Below, in pieces: positions 20,498 through 29,168 of a DNA stretch of 64,000 nt; position 1 is the stretch's first letter, and every line of letters begins with the position of its first letter. The translations under genes and the position numbers were made by a program. The notes beneath the pieces were generated by a model, which searched no databases, was not told where the DNA came from, and was given only the letters and a program-made list of their open reading frames with translations. The DNA is taken from contig CM065879.1 in the NCBI GenBank assembly GCA_033439255.1, positions 972,501 through 1,036,500 of the forward strand, read 5' to 3'. Source of the stretch: Hericium rajendrae (taxonomy: Eukaryota; Basidiomycota; Agaricomycetes; Russulales; Hericiaceae).

Positions 20498-21995
20498 GTT
20501 TTGTACACTCCCACCTCCCGCACGTCCTCGCCGACTTCCGCACACACTCACCGACTTCCGCACACACTCACCGACTTCCGCACACCCTCACCGACTCCCG
20601 CACGCCCACCCCGACTCCTGCAAGCCCACTCCGACTTCCGTGCGCCCCACCGACTCGCTCGCACTCCCGCCGACTCGCTCGCACTCCCGCCGACTCGCTC
20701 GCACCACCACCGACTCCCGCACGCCCGTGCCGCCTCTCGCGCGCCCATACCAAGCCCGACGCTCCCCCGTCGACTCGTTCGCACCCACATCGACTCGTGC
20801 GCACACCCACCGACCTTCACACGTCCCCGTCAACCTGCGCGCGTCACCACCGGCCCATGTCCCGCGTGCCCCTATCGACTCCCGCATGCCTGCAGGGGTG
20901 AGTAAGTCGGCGAGAGCATGTGGGAGGCAGCGCGGGTGTGCCAGGAGGCGGCAGGGGTGCGAGCGAGTCGATGGGGACACCAGCGAGTCGGCACGGGCGT
21001 GAGGGAGTCGACGGGGGCATGCGGGAGCTGGAGGAGGGGCGCGTGGGAGGCAGAGGGAGTCGGTGTAGGCCCGCGAGAGGAGAAGTCAGCGCACGGGGTC
21101 GGGGTGGGCGAGAGGTGGCAGCCGACTCCCACGCGCCCCTACCGCCTCCCGCGCGCCTCTGCTGCCTCCCACCCCCCGCACCAACTCCTACCCACCCGTG
21201 CTGCCTCCTGCGCACTCCCACCGCCTCCCGCGCGCTCCCACCGCCTCCCGCGCGCTTCCACCACCTTTCGCGCGCCTCTGCCGCCTCCCGCGTGCCTCTG
21301 CTGCCTCCCGCGCGCCTCTGCCGCCTCCCACCCCCGCGCCGACTCCCACCTGCCCGTGCTGCCTCTTGCACGCTCCCACCGCCTCCTGTGCACTCCCACC
21401 GCCTCCTGCGCGCTCTCACCGCCTCCTGCGCGCTCCCACCACCTTGCGTGTGCTTCCCATCGCCTTTCGCGCGCTCCAATCGCCTCCCGCGTGCTCCCAC
21501 CGCCTCTCCCTGTCCACGCCGACTTCTGAACACCGGCGCTGCCTCCCGCACACCTCTGCCACCCCCGCGCACCTGTCTGCTGCCCCCGTGCACCCGTCTG
21601 CCACTCCCGCGCACCCATCTGCCGATGCCCGCGCACCCGTCTGCCGATGCCCGCGCACCCGCGCCGATGCCCGCGCACCCGCGCCGATGCCCGTGCACCC
21701 GCGCCGATGCCTGCGCGCCTGCGCCGACTCCCCCGCATCTGCGCTGCCTCCCACGCGCTCCCACCGCCTCCCACCCACCTGTGCCAACTCCCGCATGCCG
21801 CCTCTTATGCGCACACGCCGACTCGAACACACATGCGCCGATGCCCCGCATCCCCGCCAACTCGCATGCACCCCACACCGATGCCTGCATGCTCGTGCTG
21901 ACCCCTGCGCGCCCCTGCCACCTCCCGCACACCCCCACCAACTTCTCCATGCCCAACACTGACCCCCACATGCCCATGTTGTGTTCTATAGTGCA
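20498..21995. repeat. C-rich right arm of mirror element 1
   Basis: Shuffled CCGACTCCCGCACGCCC-type units. Local tandem runs are CCGACTTCCGCACACACTCA at 20,530-20,590, CCGACTCGCTCGCACTCCCG at 20,650-20,705, and an 18-20 bp CGCCGATGCCCGCGCACC repeat at about 21,600-21,715. A switch to G-rich sequence at 20,895-21,120 looks like a small internal inversion. A + frame stays open for about 400 residues (20,920-22,122; Pro, Arg, Ala, Ser, His). Confidence 0.75.
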
Positions 21996-22029
21996 TGGGA
22001 ACTGTTTTGCTACAGCAAAACAGTTCCCA
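21996..22029. repeat. Palindrome cap P3
   Basis: TGGGAACTGTTTTGCTA mirrored by CAGCAAAACAGTTCCCA, 16 of 17 positions paired. The sequence after it (CACGAGGGCTTGGGTGCTGT) matches that after the cap at 26686, fixing the right end of both elements. Confidence 0.9.
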
Positions 22030-22194
22030 CGAGGGCTTGGGTGCTGTGGGTGCAGAAGGATATGGAGGGGGAGATTTTATGTATTAGTACTATTAGTGTA
22101 CAGTTGTAACCAGCCAAATTAAAATGTTTTGCATGATATATTGTTGGAGAGGTGATATGAGGGACTATTGTGGTTTATATATTATACTGAATCT

Positions 22195-22450
22195 CACATA
22201 CTGCAATATAGCACTCCAGTAGCTAGCATAAGCTACAGTGGCTAACATAAGCTACAGTAGCTAACATAAGCTATAGTAGATATACCATCTACAGACTGCT
22301 ACGGATCACTACAGATGGCTACAGATGGCTACCTGTAGTTGTAATAGAGACCCACCTATTAACAGATGCTACAGAAAATATATAATCTATTATAGCTACT
22401 GTAGATCATATTTTCTACTGTAGGCTAAAGTAGTGTGGACACTTTTTCCA
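22195..22450. repeat. AT-rich CTACAGTAGCTAACATAAG repeat
   Basis: Three near-perfect copies of GCTACAGTAGCTAACATAA around 22,210-22,275, then CTACAGATGGCTACAG-type repeats. The tract ends at TTTTTCCAGATG near 22,446, a motif that also ends the similar tracts near 23,605 and 27,127. Confidence 0.75.
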
Positions 22451-22559
22451 GATGCACTGGCAAATTTTTCAGATGAGGCCCTCATCATCCTATAACTGTC
22501 CACCAGTGTTTGATTCCACATGAAAGGGGGAGGAAGGAAGAAGGAGAGGAGAGATGGGA

Positions 22560-22960
22560 GGGGAGTTGATGGTAGCAGCTGCAAGAAACTTCAATATGTG
22601 TTAAGTCGTTTAACCAACGAATGTGTGCGAGTTTGAATGTTTGTAATGTAGTAAATCAAATAAAATCAGGATAAATCTGAAAAAACAACAGTAGCTATAT
22701 TTCATTAGTTTAATTCATTTGAATGATGAAACTATCTAGCTATTATACTATAAGCTATTGGAAAGCGACACGAACTTAGTGAAGTCTGCCGTCTTGGTCT
22801 CTGATGCAGCACCCGGCAGCACCCGGGCCAGGTTGCAACAGCTGCATTTCGGGCTCCGCTCATGATGTCTATATAAGGCATGCATGACGCGCAACCTCTC
22901 TTTCTTTCCAACCCCCATCATCTCTTCTGTCATTGACTCAAGCTTTTGCATGGTGAGTCT
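22560..22960 (+). promoter_or_regulatory. TATA-box promoter-like module, copy 2
   Basis: Second copy of the module at 13.33-13.80 kb, same orientation. TATATAAG at 22870-22877, then GCATGCATGACGCGCAACC and CTCTCTTTCTTTCC. About 1.24 kb separates each TATA box from the left edge of the following mirror element (14,872 and 24,113). It is followed by GGTGAGTCTTCC, a possible splice donor. Confidence 0.55.
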
Positions 22961-23319
22961 TCCTTTTCTTATGTCTAGTAATCTTTGTGCTTATGTCTTA
23001 CCCTTACTATAGGTGTATACATTTTCGCTTTTTTAAAAATTTTGATAAGTCGCTTTTAGTCTTCGATGCTTCACTAACTAGCTTTTACTACTTGTTAGAT
23101 ATTGCTTTTTTTTGTGATGTACGTAAGTGTTCATTTGAACCTTTTGTGATGACCTTTATTAATGTTTGTTTGTCTTACAGTCTCTATACTTTTGAATCCT
23201 CTCATAGTATAGCCTCTTATAGTACCATGTATTTGCTAGTCAATAAATTTTGATTGTTGTTTGATTAAATCCTTATGAACTGCATAAATTTTTTTATTGA
23301 CTTGGATGTTATATTGAGT

Positions 23320-23605
23320 AGTCAAGACCTGCAAATATAACAGACTGTATATGTGCAATAAATCTATTGTAGCATGTATAGACTACTGTAGTTGTGGTAG
23401 TACATTATAGCATTTGTAGAAGATTGCACATTTTGAGAACTTGACTTGTCTACAGTAGCAAACCTGTACTACAGTGAACTACAGTAGACAATATCTGTCT
23501 ACTGTAGGTACGAAAAATAAGAAGAGTCCTACAGACACTATGTCAACTACTCTGGCTACTGTAGCTACTGTAGCCAACGGTAGTTCACGATAGTACATAC
23601 GGTTT
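23320..23605. repeat. AT-rich CTACAGTAG/TACTGTAGC repeat
   Basis: Degenerate copies of CTACAGTAG, CTACTGTAGCTACTGTAGCC and similar. It ends at TTTTTCCAGATG next to the F-box fragment. Confidence 0.65.
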
Positions 23606-23892
23606 TTCCAGATGTCCAGGGTCCTATCGCCTTGGCTGATCGGGATGTTGATAATCTTCAACAGCTGTAACTGTGGGACACAACGTAGAACCTCGACCAA
23701 ATCTGCAAGCGAAAAAGCATAATGTGCATAAAGGTGGTTGTTCTGCATTCTCCCCTTAAGCTCCAATGTCGTAAGCTTCCCGGAAAGAAGGGATGAGTTT
23801 ATAGCATCTGGAAAAATGGTTCCTTGAGTGATAGCCGAGGCTGCACTACCGAAGCCACACCTTGGATACGGTAGCGAAGCCTCGGCTACCAA
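23600..23892 (-). pseudogene. F-box/LRR gene fragment, middle part (possible piece 2 of a split gene)
   Basis: About 95 residues resembling the leucine-rich middle of a mushroom F-box protein: SSLLSGKLTTLELKGRM, LADLVEVLRCVPQLQLLKII. The pattern of 'segment, then a count of residues for the scoring line, then PQLQxLxI' is usual there. The open frame runs on to 23,479 but those residues come from the CTACAGTAG repeat. Both ends stop at repeat sequence. The sequence lacks an F-box and cannot stand alone. Confidence 0.5.
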
Positions 23893-24656
23893 TAGATAAT
23901 CAGTTTGATATCTGTTGATCCGGAGATGTTACAAGCCCAGAATCATGGCTACAGTAGTTCTTGTAGATCATGTAGATCATGAAATAAAAATGTGGAATTC
24001 TGACCATCGTGCATCCTCATAAGCATATTCCAAGCAACAGTCATTGTTCTTACTATAAACATTCACAATATATATTCATTGGGCTTAGATAGCATGTTTA
24101 CAAATTAAATAAGTCAGCAGGGGAATGCGTGCGAGTCCTCCGCATGGAGGCGCAGGAAGCGGCGGGGGGGGGGCGGGGGAGTGGGCAACAGTGCGGACAC
24201 GCTGAAGGCGGCATGGGCACGCTGCGCAGGCGTGCAGGACGTGGTGCAGGGGCGTGTGAGTCCATACAGGGGCACGGGAGGCAGCAGGGGGTGCAAGCAG
24301 CAATATGGGCACACGGGAGGTGACACAGGCACATGCAAGGCGGCGCGGGCATGCGTACATCGGCGCGGGTGCATGTGAGTCAGCGTGCGGTCACGGAAGG
24401 TGTGGAGCATGCGGGAGGCGGTGCGGGTATGCTGGCAGCAGCGCGGACATGCAAGCATCAGCACGGGAGTCGGCAGGGAGGTGCATGTGACTCTGCGCGT
24501 GGTGCTGGAGGCTGCAGGAGGGATGCGGATGCAGTGTTGCCGGCATGATCGAGTTGGCGGGGGCGCGCGAGAAGCAGCGTGGCCGGCGGGAGGCAGCGTG
24601 GACGCGCAAGAGGCAGCGCGGACGTGCGAGAGGCGATGGATGATGCAGGAGGCGGC

Positions 24657-24765
24657 GTGGACGTTGATGAGTGCGGCGTGGACGTTGATGAGTGCGGCGT
24701 GGACGTTGATGAGTGCGGCGTGGACGTTGATGAGTGCGGCGTGGACGTTGATGAGTGCAGCGTGG
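24657..24765. repeat. 21-bp minisatellite, five copies
   Basis: Unit GTGGACGTTGATGAGTGCGG plus C, repeated five times with almost no change; the last copy reads GTGCAGC. Multiples of three keep the surrounding frames open in both directions. Confidence 0.92.
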
Positions 24766-25139
24766 ACGCGCTGGCATTGGCACGGCCACGCTGGAGGCGG
24801 CGTGGCGCAGGAAGCAGCAGGGAGGGTGCGGGAGGCAGTGCCAGTGTGCGGGAGGCAGTGCAGGGGCTCGGGCATTGGCACGGGCGCATGCGAGTCTGCG
24901 CGGGGGTGGAGAGGCAGCAGGGGTGCACGGGAGGCGGCGCCGGCATGATCGAGTCAGCGGGGGTGCACGAGAGGCGGCGTGGAGCGTGAGAGACTTTACA
25001 GGCGCACGAGAAGCAGTGGGCGCATGCAGGAGGTGGCGTGGACGTGCGCGATTCGGCAGGGGTGTATGCGAGCCGGCGGGGACGTGTGCAAGCTGACACC
25101 AGCACGCACGATTCGGCGGGGCATGTGCAGTGTCAAAAC

Positions 25140-25204
25140 GAGAGTATCAGGCGATACTCTCGATATCAGTGCAAAAAAAAGGTCAATGAAGTTGTTCTAC
25201 TCAC
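25140..25204 (-). repeat. Hairpin H5 with adjoining putative intron
   Basis: A tight hairpin 25140-25161, GAGAGTATC / GATACTCTC with a minimal loop. Minus-strand intron: donor AAG/GTGAGT at 25204, branch-like CACTGATA, acceptor CGAG at 25160-25159. Confidence 0.75.
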
Positions 25205-25257
25205 CTTATAGCTCTCTACACTATTGGCCATATCTTGCAGGTTCGAAAGACAGGGCG

Positions 25258-25291
25258 TGGGACGTGTTTGGCTGCAGCCAAATGTTTCCCA
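25258..25291. promoter_or_regulatory. Central palindrome P4 of mirror element 2, candidate divergent promoter
   Basis: TGGGACGTGTTTGGCTG mirrored by CAGCCAAATGTTTCCCA. Same position in the module as P2. Followed by a T-tract and TGACCATATATAGTCA. Confidence 0.5.
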
Positions 25292-25547
25292 CGCGTCCCC
25301 CGCGTTTTTTTTTTGTTCAAGTCGAAATGCGCACAAGCACGGCCCGCTGCGCACCGATTTGTTTAAATGACCATATATAGTCATTCAAATGAATCGGGCC
25401 GCGCGGCTCCGTGTGCAACAACTGTGCGCACGACTTGACTTCGTTTGCCACGTCGTCTTAGGTCGTCTTCCACCTCTTCCTCGCTGTGGATTTTTTTTTG
25501 TAAGTATCTCCCATTCTTTTTTGATACTTCTTGGGCTGGGAACAAAG

Positions 25548-25623
25548 GTGAGTACCTACAGGTTTTCTATAGCTTCGTTGTCTAATCAAGAGAGTATCGC
25601 TCGCGTTGTCGAGCGATACTCTC
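25548..25623 (+). repeat. Putative intron followed by hairpin H6
   Basis: Intron 25548-25590: donor AAAG/GTGAGT, branch TCTAAT, acceptor CAAG. The hairpin 25590-25623 starts at the splice site (GAGAGTATCGCTCG / CGAGCGATACTCTC). Confidence 0.8.
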
Positions 25624-26685
25624 GTTTTTGTGCACTTCGCATGCCCCCACTGACTCCCGCGCGCCCACGCTGCCTCCTGTGTGCCCATGTCACCGCCCGC
25701 GCACCCACATCGCCACCCGCACACCCGTGCCGCTGCCTGTGCGCCTCCACCGGCTCGCTCGCATCCGTGCCGCCTGCTGTGCGCCAGCACCGACTCGCGC
25801 GCGCCCCTGCCACCTCTCGCGCGCTGCTTGCCGACTCATGCACAGCCCCGCCCATGCCTCCGCACTCCCATTCCCCCACGCTGACTCTCGCGTGCTGCCG
25901 CGCTGACTCCCGCGTGCCCCCGCCGACTCCCGCGTGCCTCCGCCGACTCGATCATGCCGGCGCCGCCTCCCATGCCTCCGGGCAGACTCGCACGCCCCTG
26001 CGGCGCGTCAGATACCCATGCTGCCTCAGTGTGGTCATGCCACCTCCAACGCGGCCATACCGACGCCCGCGCCGACACCTGCGCCGACGCCTGCGCGCCT
26101 GCACACCCGCGCCAATGCCTGCACGCCCGCGCCAGCTACTGCGTGCCCATGCAGACTCGCCCATGCCCACGCAGGCTCGCACACTCCAGCATGGACTCAA
26201 CATGCCCCCTGCCGACTCCTGCATCTCTGTGCCGATGCCTGCATGGGGGCGTCGACGCCTGCACGGGGGCGCCGATGCCTGTACGTCCGCGCCGCTGCCA
26301 GCATGCCCACGCCGCCTTCTGCGCCCCCGCACCTCCCGTGCCCCCATGTCAACTCGCATGCATGCATGGATTCCTGCACGTCCGCGCCACCTTGCACGTG
26401 CCCATGCTGCTTCCTGCGTGCCCATGCCACCGCCCGCACACCTGCGCCGCCTCCAGAACACCCGCGCCGGCTACAGTGCGCATCCGCGCTGAAGCCTGTA
26501 TGCTGTGCCGACTCCCGCGTGCCCGTGCTGATACCCAGGCACCTCCGCTGATGTGCACGCACCTGTGCTGATGCCCGCGCATCCGCGTCAAGCCCTGCAT
26601 GCCCCTGCCACCTCCTGCACATGCCTGCCAACTTCTGCATGTCCCTTGCTGACCCCCACATGCCCATGTTGCCTCGTGTAGTGCA
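25624..26685. repeat. C-rich right arm of mirror element 2
   Basis: Shuffled CCGACTCCCGCGTGCCC, CGCCGACACCTGCGCC and ATGCCTGCACGGGGGCG units. A + frame is open from 25,389 to 26,492, starting in the central module and crossing the intron and hairpin unspliced; the arm part is rich in Pro, Arg, Ala, Cys and His. Confidence 0.75.
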
Positions 26686-26719
26686 TGGGAACTGTTTTGC
26701 TGCAGCAAAACATTTCTCA
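26686..26719. repeat. Palindrome cap P5
   Basis: TGGGAACTGTTTTGCTG mirrored by CAGCAAAACATTTCTCA; followed by CGAGGCATTGGATGCTGTAG as after P3. Confidence 0.85.
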
Positions 26720-26924
26720 CGAGGCATTGGATGCTGTAGGTGCAGAAGAATATGGACTGAGAGATATACTAGTAGTGTACAAGATGTAATCAGCCAGAAA
26801 TATAGTATCTTCTCTGATATACTGCCAGAGATCTGATGTAAGAGAGATGATAATGGATGATAACAAACTATACATAACTATAGGTGGAATGAAGCTACCA
26901 AAAGGTATAGACTCTATTGTAGGT

Positions 26925-27130
26925 GCACTGTAGATACCATAGCTTTGAGCAGCTATGGTAGATTTGCCCATCTACAGACTGCTATGAACTGCTACAGACT
27001 GCTACAGATCAGCTACAGGTAGCAAATATAGAGACCCACTTGTCACCAAGAGCTACGCAATCTATGGAACCTTTTTCAGCTACTGTAGAGTAATATTGCT
27101 ACTGTAGATCCCTGTAGAATCTACGCCTTT
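26925..27130. repeat. AT-rich CTACAGACTGCTA/CTACTGTAG repeat at the right island border
   Basis: Degenerate CTACAGACTGCTATGAACTG and GCTACTGTAG words, ending at CTTTTTCCAGATG-like sequence near 27,127 against the F-box fragment. Confidence 0.65.
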
Positions 27131-27614
27131 TCCAGATGCTATCCCATTGGATATTTGTGAAGAGTTGTCCTTGAGCAGATACAGTCACCACAAGCTCAAC
27201 CCTCAGATGACGTAGATTTGGCACCGGCTCTCTGAACTGCGAGATGAACGATGACACTAGCCCTGGATTGCCTTCTATGGTGATCTCCCTTGCCTGAGGA
27301 ATATGCGGCAACATCAACAGCCACCATATGGCTTGATCGTCGGAAGTGTCGAAAGAAATGGCCAGAGGTGAAGTCTGAGAGAGAGACAAAAACTCATTCG
27401 CCCATGGCAGAGGCCCCGGCTCCATGCAATTCCAAAGTGATGACGTGCTGCGTGCAAGCATGTGCCACTTCTGGTAGACGTGGCTGATGACTATCCAGCT
27501 GAGTATCTCATGTGATTCGGGCCTGGGCTTGTCCTTTGACTTCGACCAACAGGGTGACCAACTATCGTGGAGGGCTTCAAAGACAAGCAGGAGCATTTCA
27601 GCAGGAAAGCACGA
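27130..27614 (-). pseudogene. F-box gene fragment, N-terminal part (possible piece 1 of a split gene)
   Basis: Reading left from about 27,614 the frame begins CFPAEMLLLVFEALHDSW and continues ILSWIVISHVYQKWHMLARS, TSSLWNCME: a full F-box core of the mushroom type. Then come PLAISFDTSDDQAIWWLLML and EPVPNLRHLRVEL, the start of the leucine-rich region. The sequence stops at the CTACTGTAG repeat, so the C-terminal two thirds are missing. No convincing initiator Met precedes it in frame. Confidence 0.65.
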
Positions 27615-29168
27615 TATTGCAAACGGCTTTTAAAGTGGAAATGGTGAGTCAGCGAGCCTACAGACTTCCTGGCACAGAACATGGTGTACTTTAATCTCGG
27701 TATGCTGCCAGCATACATGGCACTGCCAATATACTCATAAGCATAAAGGGCATGATACTAGCAAGACTTGTCAGTATTCCGCTCAGAATTGAATAGCGAA
27801 GGATGTTCATGTACCAAGCGGCTTGAGCTCTCGGGGATATGATAATGAGGGCGAACGTGCAGGATCTCCGAATGGTGTAAGACCTGACATTGGGAAGCGA
27901 GAAATTGAGCGGGGTGCAACTCTCAATAGCCTTGCTTTATGGACAGCTGAGGCGCTAAGACGGAAGATTTCGTCTATAATGCTAAGTGAAACAGAATTTA
28001 GAAGGTCTTGAATGATAGGTCAGAGAGGATCTAGACAAAACTGGTAGATCAGACCCTGATAGCCCATTGTTTGAAAACATAGTCCAAGTGAGCTCAAAGG
28101 AAATAGACATAATATCCTACAACAATGCCTGTGGCCATTAAAAACTGACATACAGGCAGGTATTGGCAGGTGACAGAAGAACATTCAACGGTCACTAAGG
28201 CCTTACTACCTGATGTTCAATAGGTCCTATTGGTCTTGTCTAACTGGCTTCACTCATATCTGTGCAACATCAGACACTGTAAACAGTTTCCTGCCGTCAC
28301 TGTTGCCTTGATGACACACTTCCTGTACATTCACGATCGAGGCGAGTCTGTGGATGCTATGCAGAGCTACCTGTCAGATATTAATCCATCGCAGCGCTCA
28401 TGTTGAGTGATGCAGTACGTGCATCCTAGTCCATATGACCACTGTGATCATCGCGGTGGGCAGATGAAGTGGACTGTTGAAGCTAAACGGTATCAGCTCG
28501 AAACTGTATGGTTGTTATAAGTAGAATAACTTACTCAAATTCTGGAACGAGACAGAACTCTTGTCTCCAGAAAGGCTCGACGTCTCGAGACATTAGCAGA
28601 CGGACCCTTCAGTGTTTCAACATTGTAGCCATGCCTTCGTCGTGCACACACAGACGCGCAGGACGCGCGCCCAGTCGCATCTCGGCAGGAGCCGGCTTAC
28701 CTAATGCGCCTAGTTAAAAGCGCGCCTCCGCAAAAATTGTCTCCTCGATTCTTCCACGATCATAAACACCTATGACGAGAAATGTAGTGCAGGCGATGAG
28801 CGGGACCCTCCTCTCGGGGACGGGTCCAGCGCTGATATCGCCCGTCCGGCACACCTTACCTTGTTACCTTAGTAGGGACGGGCTAGGATTTGCTCTGATG
28901 GTGTCCCTTGCGTGGAAGATGTCGTTACGGTTGTTCGTCGTCTTGTATTTGTAGTGGTGTTCGTCTGATGGCAATATACTGTGACCGGTTCTCTCTCCCT
29001 GGTTTCGCAGACGTCAACCGTGCTGAAAATAAATATAATGTTTTCATTTGCTGCAGAAATCGTACAGGTATCAACACCGTCCATATCCTATACAGCGTGC
29101 ATCCTCCTCCTCAGTCTCCGTTGCGACCTACACAGAAGATAGTCGTTCTGTGTATACCTCCTCCTCTC
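27615..29168. other. Gene-poor spacer
   Basis: About 1.5 kb without a recognisable exon on either strand and without the island's repeats. The last few hundred bases should include the 3' untranslated region of MsrA, which ends at 29169. Confidence 0.4.

Larger units (their letters stand above)
14872..22029. mobile_element. Mirror-image composite repeat element 1 (carries the hAT insertion)
   Basis: Outer palindromes at 14872-14907 and 21996-22029 enclose a left arm (G-rich on +, 14908-19892, interrupted by the hAT element), a central module bounded by hairpins H3 and H4 (19893-20497), and a right arm (C-rich on +, 20498-21995). The halves are inverted relatives: just inside the left cap is GTGTTGGGCATG, and the reverse complement just inside the right cap has the same word followed by similar G-rich sequence. 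Without the hAT element and one target copy it would be about 3.36 kb. A second element of the same plan lies at 24.1-26.7 kb. Whether it is transposable is inference; I saw no target duplication around it and no encoded enzyme. Confidence 0.6.
24113..26719. mobile_element. Mirror-image composite repeat element 2
   Basis: G-rich left arm 24113-25139, central module 25140-25623 bounded by hairpins H5 and H6, C-rich right arm 25624-26685, and right cap palindrome 26686-26719. The central module aligns to that of element 1 for most of its length (palindrome, T-tract, AATCGGGCC, GCCACGTCGTCTT, GCTGGGAACAAAGGTGAGTA). No left cap palindrome is recognisable. It is about 2.6 kb with no encoded enzyme. 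Confidence 0.6.

Noticed and set aside
20920-22122. A 400-residue + frame in the right arm of element 1
   Set aside because: Low-complexity Pro/Arg/Ser/His sequence that crosses a local inversion and the cap palindrome. It is not listed as a gene, although transcription of the arm is raised as a question.
7014-25623. Simple intrinsic-terminator interpretation of the GAGAGTATCGC hairpins
   Set aside because: No consistent U-tract follows the hairpin in the outward direction and the host is a eukaryote. The constant feature is the intron before the hairpin.
4971-27130. CRISPR array or bacterial-type integrated element
   Set aside because: The repeats are contiguous or shuffled, with no regular unique spacers, in clearly eukaryotic DNA with spliceosomal introns.
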